Shown here in pieces: positions 48,067 through 60,033 of a stretch of DNA of 64,000 nucleotides. Under the pieces are notes generated by a model that saw only the letters and a program-made list of their open reading frames with translations, did no database searches and had not been told where the DNA came from. The stretch's first letter is position 1, and each line of letters opens with the position of its first letter. The position numbers and the translations under genes are program-made. Source of the DNA: Euborellia annulipes (Eukaryota > Arthropoda > Insecta > Dermaptera > Anisolabididae); contig JAKCPI010031751.1 of assembly GCA_023213315.1 (NCBI GenBank), positions 62,001-126,000 of the forward strand. The letters run 5' to 3'.

Positions 48067-49233
48067 TACATAGAAATATAAAGTTTCAGCCCAATTGGAG
48101 GCGATTTAGTGGTGCAAAACATGGCCTAAATTTTAGAAAAATCGAATTTTTTTCAGTTTTTTCAACTTTGGACACCACTAATAGATAACTTTTAGCTGTG
48201 TTTTGCACCAATAAGCCATCTCCGTTTGGGCTCAAACTTTAGTATAGACCTCTATTTCTATGTATTTCAACTCTCTGCATATTTTTAAGGAGTAACGACT
48301 TAAAAATCTAGAAAATTCAAAATAAGAGTCGATTTTGAGGAGATTATTTATTAAAATTTAATTTTCTCTATACCTCTAAAACTCGAGCTAAGTAGCGCTA
48401 CCACATACCCAGGAATAGCCCTAAATTTCAATGCAACAAATAAAAACTTTTTGTTGACCTGTATAAAATTTCTATTTCTATCAAAAACATTGTTTAATTG
48501 GAATTCATTATTTTTAGAATTATAGTAAATGAAAATTATTTCATTTGCAATAACAAATGAACGACTGAGGTTTCTTTTATTTGTTCAAATATTTTATTTT
48601 TTCCTTTAAAATAATCCTAATGATTTTTTCTAAGTGTTTGCATTATAAATATAATAAATTTATATTCAGTAAAAAAGAAAATAAATTTATTTATTTGAAA
48701 ATTAAAAAAAAATTTTTTTTAATAGATGAAAATATAAATAAAGAAAATTTAATTTTTTTTTTAAATTAAAATATAAATTAATTTTTAACTTTATTTTGCC
48801 AACTGGTCTTGATTTTGCCAACTCGATCCGACCTGGGGGGGAGACTCCCCCCCATCCCCCCCCTTGGCTACGCCCCTGGGTCGGAGAGAGTTACATAAAT
48901 AGGATATAAAAATACAGACAGCTAAAAATAAAAACACTCTCGATACTCTGTGAACGTTCAGACGTTTCGGGTAAAATTTATTCACCCATCCTCAGTGAAC
49001 AGTTCTAGTGAGAGAGAGTTATGTCATTATAATTATACATAGATGACTTTAGTTATTCTATGTATTCTATTTAGATAATATGATGATAAATACTGGCTTG
49101 AAAATTTTGTAAATATTATAAAAATATATAAATTTAATATTATAAAAATAAATTAAATATTATAAAAAAAATTTCAAGCCTGTATTTATCATCATATTAT
49201 CTAAATAGAATAACTAATGTCATCTATCTATAA

Positions 49234-49461
49234 CATTGGCGTAGCAAGAAATTTTTGATGGGGGGATCAAGAAATTTTTTTCAAAAATTTAAGATTATTT
49301 TAGGGTATTTATAAATCATTTTGGTTTGTTTTTTTAGCTAGAGTAAATTATTATCTTTTACTTTCTCTTACCCTATGTGAAATATAATTTGTATTAAATA
49401 TCTAGTCATGACTTGGATCCCATGGGGGGGGGGTGAACCAACCCCCCTGGCTACGCCTATG
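49234..49461. mobile_element. hAT-type MITE
   Basis: The ends CATTGGCGTAGCAAG / CTGGCTACGCCTATG and the duplication ATCTATAA (49226-49233, 49462-49469) define it. It carries a solo Helentron-like 5' end (ACTTTCTCTTACCCTATGTG) at about 49358. Confidence 0.85.
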
Positions 49462-49501
49462 ATCTATAATTATAATGACTTAATTCTCTCTCTCTAGAAC
49501 T

Positions 49502-49546
49502 GTTCACTGAGGATGGGTGAATAAATTTTACCCGAAACGTCTGAAC
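49502..49546 (+). ncRNA. Hammerhead ribozyme motif
   Basis: GUUCA - CUGAGGA - U GGGU loop ACCC - GAAA - CGUC - UGAAC. All core positions are canonical (N7 is G). Stem III is the self-complementary ACGU. Predicted cleavage is after 49541. Confidence 0.7.
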
Positions 49547-49744
49547 GTTCACAAAGTATTGAGAGTGTTTTTATTTTTGGCTGCCTGCAGTTTCATATCC
49601 TATTTATATAACTCTCTCCGTGCCATATTAGTTGCTACATTTGAATATTTTTCTACTGATTATTATTAGTACTGATGATTTTATAATTTTGTTTTAATAT
49701 TTTTTAGAGATTTTTATAAAATAAATAGTACATGAAAAGTAGAA

Positions 49745-50441
49745 CAAAAAATCTGGTGTGACTGGCGCACAGCACACAACTTTCTCTTACCTTCGGTAAT
49801 CGAAAGTTGTGTTCTGTGCTTGTCACACCAGATTTTTTGTGTCGACATATATTTAGTTCCCGACAGTACGGAACATTTGAATTCAGATGTAAAATTTATA
49901 AGTATGGGAAAATATTTATATTTTGTTACCATGGCAACCATTTCTCCTATCTTCCCTATGAAATACAAGAGTAAAGTGGTCTTCAGAAGATTTCAATCGC
50001 AAAATGAGAATATACATTTTAAAGAGCATCTAAAAAATAATTGATTTTTGAATTTTAAAAAAAATCGTTGGAGCAAATTTTGAGAAAATCGAAAAAAACT
50101 GAAAAAGTACATCAGTAAAGTACTAGTACTCTTTGGCCGATTTTGATTAAAAGCTTATTTTTCCGGTCCCGGGGGGTGTTTAACTTAAATATAAAATTTC
50201 AACCTCCTAGCTCATTTCCTTCATGCTTAAAATTGAACACAGACACACCCACACACACACCCACCCACACACACACCCACCCACACACACACAGACAGAC
50301 CATGTCGCGAAAACCACTTTTTTGGATTCAGGGGACCTCAAAACGTGAAGATCCATCAAAATCTCGACATCGAATTTTTGACATGAATCCAATACTTTCT
50401 CTCTATATATATATTACATATATACATAGGTAAGAGAAAGT
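49745..50441 (-). mobile_element. Helentron-like repeat with known empty site
   Basis: A complete copy with AC/ACCC microsatellite (50240-50297). The opposite arm of the surrounding palindrome (46880-46920) preserves the pre-insertion sequence: GTAG, seven A, TTTAT. Here GTAGAA precedes and AAAAATTTAT follows the element, so nothing was duplicated or lost. Confidence 0.95.
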
Positions 50442-50564
50442 AAAAATTTATAAAATTGGAATGAAATTAACAGGTTTGTAATATTGTAGTAGTGTACAAT
50501 ATTGAAGTAGTATATACAATAAGGTAATTTGAATATTTAATTTAATATTTTAAGAAATGTAGAA

Positions 50565-51575
50565 ATGAAGAAAATATAAATATTTTCTTTCTGATTGGTT
50601 GCATTGGCCATTGGTCATCATAAATTTTTCGATCTTATTTACATACAGTGTAGGCTATCAATTTCCAAAAAAAAAAAAACTTTTTAATCTGCCTTCCCTG
50701 GAGAAACTTCTATGCACTCCCATGTACCGTAATCCCCTATAATTTATTTCCCACTAAAGCCCGATAAAGTTAAATTAATTTCTATATTTAATCGATCACA
50801 TTCCATTTGTAATTTATTACATTCTTAAAAAAAAAAAAAAACTTTTGGAAACATCAGTCTTAATATATCAATAAAAAGTTTTCAATAGTTATTCTCATTT
50901 CATAATATAATGTGTCAAAAGTTTGTTTTTGTTTTTTAATTAAACTTGAAAATTTGCAAAGTTTTCAATATAAATGTAATAGAAACGAAATAAATGATCT
51001 GATGGATATATGTTTGTGCGAGAAAAAAAAAGAGAGTAAACAGTCTTTCTCCCTTTTGAAGTGCTGCATATTGAATCACGTCCGGTACTCTCCGGTACTC
51101 CGGCACTCTGAGTGAGTGCGTTGACGTGATTTTGTCGTCATCGCCGTCGTTGTCGGCGCACATGCAGATTTCGGTCCCTCCCCAAATCTAAACAAAACCA
51201 GCACACCGTGACATTATCACAGAATGGCCAGCATCCATCCTCTCTCAGGATATTGATAATCTTTATACTCCATTATTTTCCCACATAAAATATATAAAAT
51301 TCGTATATTATATAAAGATAAAAACAAACACTCTCTTCCTCTCAAAAAGCGACATGTTTATATAAAATTCAAAATAGTAGAGGAATATTTTTGAGTACGG
51401 CTTAAGGGTAAAAGGGAGAGATAATATCTTTTTAATCATCTCAATTCATCTATGATTTAAAGATATGCTTGATAAAACAAAATTAACTTAACCGAGTAGA
51501 CTAGAAGATAGAGATGAAGTGACCAAAAAAAAGAGAAAGTAATAAATAATGAGGAATTATTCTTTCTCTAGTCAT
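50565..51575. other. Stretch without clear gene; GC-richer patch at 51080-51190
   Basis: Mostly AT-rich. The patch near 51080-51190 (CTCCGGTACTCCGGCACTC and CGTCATCGCCGTCGTTGTCG) stands out and may be a promoter or exon remnant; no splice pattern could be fixed. Confidence 0.3.
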
Positions 51576-51580
51576 TTTTT

Positions 51581-51960
51581 ACTTTCTCTTAACCCATAAA
51601 ATAGATAGAGAAAAAATAAAGTATTGCGATCATGTCAAAAATTCGATGTGAGATTTTGATAGATATTTGAGGACCACTGAGTCCAAAAAAAAGGAGTCTC
51701 GCAAATTGGTCTGTGAACAAAATATCTCAGAAACAAAGGGGGGGACAAGGTTGAAATTTTATTTTTGACCCCCAAGGGATGAAAATAAGCTTTTGGACAA
51801 AATCGGCCAAAAAGAGTTAGTACTTTACTTGATGTACTTTTTCAGTTTTTTTCAATTTTCTCAAAATTCGCTTCAACTATTGTTTAGATGCTCTTTAAAA
51901 AGTATATCAGTGAAAATTGTTTGAAGTACACTTTACTAATGTGGAATCATTCATAGCTCA
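51581..51960 (+). mobile_element. Helentron-like repeat, strongly diverged
   Basis: The 5' hairpin, CATGTCAAAAATTCGATGTG, the shortened microsatellite region and AAGTACACTTTACTAATG are recognisable. The 3' end is represented only by fragments near 52010-52045 and 52465-52535. Confidence 0.65.
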
Positions 51961-52264
51961 GCGCCATCTATGAATCATCGCGTGGTCAAGTTTGGAACTA
52001 AAGTGCTAAGAGCAACTAAATATACCTCGTCACAAAAAATCTGGTGCGCCATCTATGAATCGCAAGTCAAGTTTGGAACGTTGCGTACACCCCCGTAAAC
52101 CCCGCGATGCGGAGGATCCGCTGCCCGAGGGGACTTTAAAGACCATGAAAAAATTACGGGCGGGTACTGGCGGTTAGCAACTCTAAATAAACCTAACAAA
52201 AGGTCGCGGAAGGCCCAGCTAAAATACGTTACGCCACTGGAACATAAGACAACTAAATATATCT

Positions 52265-52429
52265 CTTTATGTTAAACTGCTACAGCTACACTCGCCGCAC
52301 AGGATCTAGGTGTGTTTAGGGTTAATTTAAAAAATCTCGAAGTATTTTTTAAATATTCGTTTAATTTTTTTCAGATCTTTTTACCTAGATCCTGTGCGGC
52401 GAGTGTAGCTGTAGCAGTTTAACATAAAG
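52265..52429. repeat. Perfect 47-bp inverted repeat
   Basis: The left arm 52265-52311 (starting CTTTATGTTAAACTGCTACA) and right arm 52383-52429 are exact complements, with a 71-base AT-rich loop. The arms are far richer in GC than the loop. The 12-mer TAAATATATCTC is found just left of the structure (ending 52264) and again at 52466-52477, a possible target duplication that includes a 36-base tail. Confidence 0.9.
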
Positions 52430-53269
52430 GTAACAAAAACCTCGTCACAGAATTGAATAAAACTTTAAATATATCTCGACACAAAAACTCTAGTGTGACA
52501 AGCACAGTACACAACTTTCTCTTGCCGAAGGGTAAAATTTTTTTTTAGTTAGTTTTGTATATTTACAAAAATATTCCTACCAAATTTTCGGTCTTTAAGA
52601 GTATATTTTAACAATTTGTCATATTTTTCTCTCAATTTTAGTAAATTAGTCAAATATCCTTTCGAGGCTCTTCTTTGTATGCCTGGAGGTCTTTTTCGGC
52701 CATTAATTGCAATAATGTCAATATTTCATATTGAAATAGACGGGTGGTTTCTCTCTTTCCCATTAATTACTAAAATTTAATATCTTTTTTATTAAATGAT
52801 GATTAAACAAAGAAAAAAATATTAAAATTTTAATTTACTTTTGCTACTTAAATATAAGTTGCCTCTCTTCATTTATTTCTTTAATCCAATAATCAATATA
52901 TATTATTCAAGATGATTTGAGACTTTATTTCAGTCTCATGTTTAAGATCAGGGGAGATCTAAAAATAAAACTCCATCTCTGGCCTCTCCCACTCTCTCGT
53001 ATTGACGGAATGTATTTTCGGAGGGTCGAAGGTCGCCAAGTGCTTCAACATCGATTTGACCATCTTCTTACTTATATTCAAGCATCGAATTCTCTAAATG
53101 GACATTTTGTCACCTCCTCTTCTTTTTTATTCAAATCCCCCCCCCCCTCCCTGTTCAATTCTATCTACTCAAGTCACTCAAAGTCATTCAAAATTAGGCA
53201 TTTTTTTTATTAAAAGGGATTTTATCAAAGTTGAATGTTCCTATTCGAATTTTTCATTGAATTTTTTTT

Positions 53270-53946
53270 ACTTTCTCTTACCTATGTATATATGTAATAT
53301 ATATATAGAGAGAAAGTATTGGATTCATGTCAAAAATTCGATGTCGAGATTTTGATGGATCTTCACGTTTTGAGGTCCCCTGAATCCAAAAAAGTGGTTT
53401 TCGCGACATGGTCTGTCTGTGTGGTGGGTGGGTGTGTGTGTGTGTGTGTGTGTTCAATTTTAAGCATGAAGGAATTGAGCTATGAGGCTGAAATTTTATA
53501 TTTAAGTAAAACACCCCCCGGGACCGGAAAAATAAGCTTTTAATCAAAATCGGCCAAAGAGTACTAGTACTTTACTGATGTACTTTTTCAGTTTTTTTCG
53601 ATTTTCTCAAAATTTGCTCCAACGATTTTTTTTTTTAATTCAAAAATCAATTATTTTTTAGATGCTCTTTCAAATGTATATTCTCATTTTGCGATTGAAA
53701 TCTTCTGAAGACCACTTTACTCTTGTGTTTCATAGGAAAGATAGGAGAAATGGTTGCCATGATAACAAAATATAAATATTTTCCCATACTTATAAATTTT
53801 TATCTGAATTCAAATGGACCGTACTATCGGGAACTAAATATATTTCGACACGAAAAATCTGGTGTGACAAGCACAGTACACAACTTTCGATTACCGAAGG
53901 TAAGAGAAAGTTGTGTGCTGTGCGCCAGTCACACCAGATTTTTTTT
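53270..53946 (+). mobile_element. Helentron-like repeat, full length
   Basis: A complete copy from ACTTTCTCTTACC to CACCAGATTTTTT, with a GT microsatellite at 53418-53453 and both hairpins. Confidence 0.93.
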
Positions 53947-54436
53947 CGAAAGTTTTTTGTTGCTTTTTATAGCAGCCTAGATAGAACCGATTTGAAATAG
54001 AGACCTTTTCTCGATAAAGTAATTCACCTTTGTTAGATTAATTAATAAAAGATCTAGTAGACCATATGAAACAAAAATTACTCTAAGATAAATAAGATGC
54101 GGGTAGGAACTGAACAAAGTCTAACGAACTGCTCAAAAGTTGGTTAACAATCGATAGAGGTAGTTTCTGAAGGAAGGAGGGGGGATATATCCACTAAAAA
54201 ATACTGGGCGAGGGCGAAAAAAAGACTGTTAATAGAAAAATATAGTGCTGTATAAAATAATAAAATGCTTTGTAAAATAATAATGTTATGTAAAATAAAT
54301 CTAGGCATATATACATGGGCGTAATCAGAAGAGGGCAGGGGGGACCATTGCTCCCCCTCCCCCTGTCGTAGCCTGAAAATTTTTTGTCTATTAAAAACAT
54401 TCCCATTGTGAATTTTTTTTTTAAATGAGCTTATAA

Positions 54437-54945
54437 GGACCCTGTTATGCATTAGTGTGTCAAGCGCCAAAAAATTTAAAAATTGAGTTAAGCACGGAAT
54501 ATTGTTTCAAATGCTATAATTAATAGTATTTTTTATGAAATATGTCCTAAAAAATTTATATTTAATGTTACTTGCACAATTGACAAACATTATATATGGA
54601 CACTGTTATGCAATAGTGTGTCAAGCGCCAAAATTAAAAATTGAGTTAAGCACGGAATATTGTTTCAAATGCTAAAATTAATAGTATGTTTTATGAAATA
54701 TGTCCTAAAAAAATTTATATTTATTTATATTTAATGTTACTTGCAAAATTGACAAAAAAAAATTATATATAATCCAATGAAAACAAAAAAACTTTAATGT
54801 TAATTTTCTCAAAACTCGGTAGGTGGCGCTTGACACACTAATGCGTAATAGGGTCCATATAATCTAATCAAAACAAAAAACTTGAATAAAAATTTTTTCA
54901 AAACTCGGCAGCTGGCTCTTGACACATTAATGCGTAACAGGGTCC
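54437..54945. mobile_element. Clustered MITEs with GGACCCTGTTATGC ends
   Basis: The ends GGACCCTGTTATGCATTAGT and their complement (TAATGCGTAATAGGGTCC) recur at 54437, 54598, 54858 and 54945, so at least two copies are overlapped or nested. The second end motif GTGTGTCAAGCGCC is inside each tip. Confidence 0.7.
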
Positions 54946-54949
54946 ATAT

Positions 54950-55945
54950 CAGAGTTGGGCACCAACTAAATGTTGAAAATTAGTTAAAGTAAACAAATCA
55001 TATCAAGAATCAGTCGCTCTATTTAATTTGAGTAAAAATTTAGTTAAACTAAAAATAACAAATCAGATTTCTGATATGATTAAATTAATTTGAGTAAAAA
55101 TTTAATCAAATTAAATTAATTTTAATCAGATAACTAAACTTAACTAAATTTTGATTAATATACATTTCTTATGTATTTAATGATTTATTTTATAGTTTTT
55201 TGACTTACAAATTGTTAGTTCAGCAACTAGTGAGCTGATTTTAAAAATTTGGACCAAAGATGCTTATAAATTAAATAATAAACTTTATAGGATGGATTTC
55301 TTTCTTATAACATTAGTTATCTCAGCAACTAGGAACTGAATTTAAGATTTTTCATTGAAATATTATGAGATCAACTTTAGAGTATTTTTAATTATATATT
55401 ACTAGCCGCGCCGGTTGGGAAGTTGGTAAACAGAGCGTGAAGAGGAAGAGGACACTCGCAATTATTATAAACAGACAAGAAAGAAACCCACCAGTAAGTT
55501 TAAAATTAAAAATACTCGTAAAGTTTATCTGAATAATATTTCAATGAAAAGTCTTAAATTCAGTTCACTAGTTGCTGAGATAACTAATGTTATAAGAAAA
55601 AATCCATCCTTGTAAAGTTTATTATTTAATTTATAAGATCTTTGGTGAATTTTTTAAAATCAGCTTACTAGTTGCTGAACTAACAATTTGTAAGTAAAAA
55701 ATATAAAATAAATATTAACATAAGAAATGTATATTAATCAAAATTTAGTTAAGTTTAGTTATCTGATTAAAATTAATTTAATTTGATTAAATTTTTACTA
55801 AATTAATTTAATCATATAGAAATCTGATTTGTTATTTTTAGTTTAATAAATTTTTACTCAAATTAAATAGAGGTACTAGATTCTTGATATGATTTGTTTA
55901 CTTTAACTAAATTTTTAATCAACATTTAGTTGGTGCCCAACTCTG
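54950..55945. mobile_element. hAT-type foldback MITE with very long arms
   Basis: The ends CAGAGTTGGGCACCAACTAA and complement, and the duplication GTCCATAT (54942-54949, 55946-55953), define it. Arms of more than 400 bases are near-perfect inverted repeats. The short centre contains ACTAGCCGCGCCGGTTGGGA, similar to a motif at 63171. Confidence 0.9.
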
Positions 55946-56103
55946 GTCCATATAAGGAAAATGACTTTTTATTAAAATATATTTTTTTAAATAAATAATT
56001 AATAATAATCTATGTATATTAATTGCATACCCCCTGCCCCTATCGCCCTAACGAGTGGTTGGCCCCCCCTCTAGCAAAATATCTGGCTACACCCTTGCAT
56101 ATA

Positions 56104-56336
56104 TGGACCCTGTTACGCATTAATGTGTCAGCGCCAGCTACCGAGTTTTGAGAAAATTAACATTAAAGTTTTTTGTTTTCATTGGATTATATATAATTTT
56201 TTTGTTAATTGTGATAAATTTTTTTAGGACATATTTCATAAAAAAAATACTATTAATTTGAAACAATATTCCGTGCTTAACTCAATTTTTAATTTTTTTT
56301 GGCGCTTGACACACTAATGCATAACAGGGTTTATAT
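56104..56336. mobile_element. MITE with GGACCCTGTTACGC ends
   Basis: TGGACCCTGTTACGCATTAA at the left and TGCATAACAGGGTTTATA at the right, with the same interior as the copies at 54437 and 58286. Confidence 0.75.
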
Positions 56337-56339
56337 AGC

Positions 56340-58280
56340 AACTAATATTTTTTCGAAAATGAATTTAATGATTTTGGTATTTGTAATATTTATTATTTCA
56401 TGTTGATGCTGGGAAATGGAATTTCTCTATTCGTCAGATGAAGCAATCTAACTGCAAAGATCACATTTTTGAAAGTTATCTTTTTTGACGATTAAATAAA
56501 AAAAAAAATCGAGGTGAAGGTAGGGCCTACTCTTGAATAAGTAAAAATGTCATTGTAAACAATTTTCTAAAACTACGGCAGAGGTTGATAAGAATAAAAT
56601 TCAAAGCACGTCATAGCAAACACTATATCAGGTCGTGATATGAAATTCAAAATTTGTTATGACGTGTTTTGAATAGACTTTATTAAATAAAATTCTACCT
56701 CTGTCACATTTGGTTTGTGGACTTAAGTTTACCATGATATTTTTGTTCTTTCAATATATACAAAGGCCAATTATTAATAATTATCTATGGGATTTTTTTT
56801 TAATATCCTCTTTAGAGATTTGCTAATTATAATATAAACTAACCCTATATCGTTTAAATTTGAATAGTATGTTAAAATTTTTCTAACTCAAGTTTGTAAA
56901 ATTGGTTTTAAAATTTACGATAATAAATAAAATTCGTAGGCTAAATTTAAATTATTCGCATTTTCTCAATTACTACACACTTTAAAGATAGAGGTTAAAA
57001 ATGTAATTAAAATAAAGCATAGCTGTTAGTTTTTAATACCGACTTTTTTATGGTAAATTCGTTAAAAAGGTACTATGTTTAAATTATTGTCTTTATGAAA
57101 ATTATAAAATCTTAATTTGCATATTTAATGAATGATACGCTCTGAATTTGCTTTAGATTTAATTGAACAATTCACTGACGGTAAATAAATTGAACCCAAA
57201 CGAAACATCTTAGATGTACACTTACATCTAATCCTAGAGACTTTTATTGGCTGTTGTTTTTCGCCTTTCTTTATCCACTTTCTAAAATAAAGCAACCAAT
57301 TAACAACTATTTTCAAACTAATTAAAAACAATTCACTTTGATCATTAAGTATAAAATACAATAAAATTAGAAAGCTCCGAGTTTAGATGATTATTCATTT
57401 GTAATTCAAAATTGACCGCAAATAAATCATTTTTCAGTTGAGTTATTTCATAAATAAATGTTATGTACGAGAATATCTTCATGTTTTGAATTTTGTTAAT
57501 AAAAATCCAAACAAAGCACAAATTTTCTCTATGTCGGCAACTTTATCAGGTTGATTTTATAACATACAATAATTAAAATCAAATTTTATATATTTAGACA
57601 AACCACCAAACTAGAAAAAACTTTCAAAAAAGTAGAGATCAATTTAAATTTTGGGAATTAAATTAACTTTTTTTTTCTCATTTAATATTGATGAACAAAT
57701 CGTCCCCACATGATGTGGGCCCCTGAGCAAAGACCAGAATCAATAGCAAAGAATAGAAATATTTTTCCGCCACTTAGACACTCAAAAGAGAAGACGTTTT
57801 AACAACATTTGGTAGGCTTAACTCAAAAATTGAATTTTCGGACTTTCGCCACTGCTGAGAATCTCAGCAGGCGAAATATCCTGTCACAATAAAATAAAAG
57901 CCAATGAAGAAGACAGCTACAAATTTTATTTTTTGATGCCTGGAAGATAGGCAACTCAAGTGACCAACTCACACTTAGGTATAATTTCGAATTATTTTAA
58001 TAACTTGCCCTGAGTGAAATTTCTCTTCTCTGAAGGAGCTGAAGCTCGCCCCCTCCCCCCCCCCCATCCGAAATTCTTTCTCCTAAAAAGTAGAGAACAG
58101 CAAACCAATATATAAATCTCGTTCATTACCTCCGATTCAATTTAACTTTATCATTAATTAATATAAGAAAATTTTATTAATTATCTCAAATATTAATGAA
58201 TTATTTTTAGCCATTCTACCATCAAAAGAAAAAAAATTCTATCGGTGTCGGAATTAAATTTTGGAATAATTTTCCGAGAT
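56340..58280. other. Stretch without recognised gene
   Basis: AT-rich. The only recognisable items are a LINE-type 3' end at about 57705-57735 (CCACATGATGTGGGCCCCTG) and a C-run at 58046-58066. Confidence 0.4.
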
Positions 58281-58285
58281 CATTA

Positions 58286-58545
58286 TATGGACCCCTATTA
58301 CGCATTAGTGTGTCAAGCGCCACCTACCGACTTTTGAGAAAATTAACATTAAAGTTTTTTGTTTTCATTGGATTATATATAATTTTTTTTGTCAATTTTG
58401 CAAGTAACATTAAATATAAATTTTTTTAGGACATATTTCATAAAAAATACTATTAATTATAGCATTTGAAACAATATACCGTGCTTAACTCAATTTTTAA
58501 TTTTTTTTGGCGCTTGACACACTATTGCATAACAGGGTCCTTATA
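58286..58545. mobile_element. MITE with GGACCCCTATTACGC ends
   Basis: An isolated, complete copy of the 54437 family: about 30-base terminal inverted repeats containing GTGTGTCAAGCGCC, TA-rich flanks, a 260-base total and no coding potential. Confidence 0.8.
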
Positions 58546-59164
58546 GAATAATAGTAATTGGAAAGTATTATTATCTTTAAAAAAATTTAACCTCCCTAAT
58601 ATTTTATTTACAATATCCTTAGCATATAAGGATTTCACTAAGGCAAAAAATAAATTTTTATGTGTTACTGTCTATGTAGGTACTAATTTGTTTATATTTC
58701 TGAAACAATTTGTCAAAGATAAATCTTGGCAAATTTTTAATCCTAGGCGAGTTGAGAATAAATTAATACCTATTTATATATTGTCAAAAGTTTTTTTATA
58801 AAAAATTTCTATAAATTAATTAATATTAAAACATGTATATAAGATATTATTTAAAAAAACTGCTTAAAAAACAGACACCATTATTTAAATTGAGTGAATA
58901 TGAAGAGAAAGTGATTATCTGGAAAGTTTATATCCTATTTCCATCTCTAAGGAACAAAAGCATCCAAAGTCCCAAAAGCCTAGTAAATAAACTTGTTCTC
59001 TAGTTAGAAGTCCTACTGCTATCATCCCATCGTTCGCTGTATAAACTTCTCAATTGGGCTAATCTAATTCTGTTTTCTTTTCTTCCCCCACTTAACTCTC
59101 TCTTAAAATGTAGAGGTTTGATGTTGCCAGCATAACAATATAACAATTTTTCAGATTGAATCAT

Positions 59165-59350
59165 CTTTTAATTTAGGATTTTTTTAAACCCTCTTCGGCT
59201 GTTGAAGTCATTTAGAGGTGTATCTTTATTATATAAATAGTTAAATACATATCGATGGCTACCGGGGACGTTTAACACGCTGATTGCTTAGGGTCACCAA
59301 TAATGAGCTTTCGCCGCGCTTGGTATCACTTAACGGATAAGATTGTGGTG
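59165..59350 (-). repeat. 5S-rRNA-headed SINE, copy 2
   Basis: On the minus strand it has GTTAAGTGATACCAAGCGCG, CGAAAGCTCATTATTGGTGA and CCCTAAGCAATCAG, then a body with ATAAAGATACACCTCTAAAT and the tail CAGCCGAAGAGGGTTTAAAA. It is collinear with the copy at 25853. Confidence 0.7.
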
Positions 59351-59839
59351 ACTGTTGTTCTTCTCCGTTGCCAGACCCCCCGGCATATTTAGTAATTAAT
59401 CGGCCTAAATTTCATATTATTATCGGACTATTTTTATAAGGAATACGGGAAAAATTATTTGTTGTTTTCTTCTCTCTTTTACCAATATATTTATTTATTT
59501 ATTTTAGAAATATTTATAAAAAAAAATTGGTGTGACTGTCGCACAGCACAAAACTTTCTCTTACCTTCGGTAATCGAAAGATGTGATCTGTGCTTGTCAC
59601 ACCAGATTTTTTGTGCCGACATATATTTAGTTTCCGACAGTACATTAGAATTTAAGATGTAAAATTTATAAACGTGGGAAAATATTTATATTTTGTTGAA
59701 TAGTAGAACGTGGCTGTAGCTGATATCTTGAATAGGAAAGAGGATTGAGCCTCTATTTGGTAATAAACACTCTTTATAATCAGGATTCGCAGGGACTTTG
59801 CAGCCAGGAGATTAAATAAAAAATCTTTTATTTAATTTT

Positions 59840-59888
59840 TATTTGCCGACGTTTCGGTCGCCAATCACGACCTTCATCAGGGCAAATA
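59840..59888 (-). ncRNA. Hammerhead ribozyme motif
   Basis: Mirror copy of the motif at 60769-60817 with identical core, stem I and stem II. It lies on the opposite strand in the left arm. Confidence 0.8.
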
Positions 59889-60033
59889 TTGTTAATTATA
59901 CACGATCTTAGGTATCTTATTATTCATTGCAATTAAACACAATTTCTTTTTAACTTTGATATGTACAAAATGTTATCATTTACTTGCTGCTCGGAGGTCT
60001 CTTATTCAAAAATTTTTTGTACATATCAAAGTT

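Larger units (their letters stand above)
46968..48878. mobile_element. hAT element, 1.9 kb, with nested elements
   Basis: The ends CAGGGGCGTAGCGAAGAG / CTTGGCTACGCCCCTG and the duplication GGTCGGAG (46960-46967, 48879-48886) define it. It contains a younger hAT MITE and a pogo-like MITE. No transposase frame. Confidence 0.9.
48879..49620. mobile_element. Palindromic hammerhead element
   Basis: The arms meet near 49130. Each has CUGAGGA, stem II GGGU/ACCC, GAAACGUC and a 5-bp stem I GUUCA/UGAAC (plus strand 49502-49546, minus strand 48956-48999). The outer ends contain TACATAAATAGGATATAAAA and complement. It forms the core of the larger palindrome at 46745-50562. Confidence 0.8.
46745..50562. 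repeat. Large interrupted palindrome
   Basis: Bases about 46745-46967 are the inverted complement of 49621-49744 plus 50442-50562. Between them lies the hammerhead palindrome (48879-49620). The left arm is interrupted by a hAT element (46968-48878); the right arm by a second hAT MITE (49234-49461) and a Helentron-like repeat (49745-50441). Removing these gives one inverted-repeat structure. Confidence 0.8.
54314..56097. mobile_element. hAT-like element containing nested MITEs
   Basis: The ends CATGGGCGTAATCAG and GGCTACACCCTTG are diverged inverted repeats. The flanks CATATATA and CATATATG form an 8-bp duplication with one mismatch. Most of its length is later insertions. Confidence 0.6.

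Noticed and set aside
59459..59662. Recurring frame with HNFLLPSVIESCVLCLSHQI
   Set aside because: It spans the terminal hairpin of the Helentron-like repeat on either strand; conservation follows the DNA fold.
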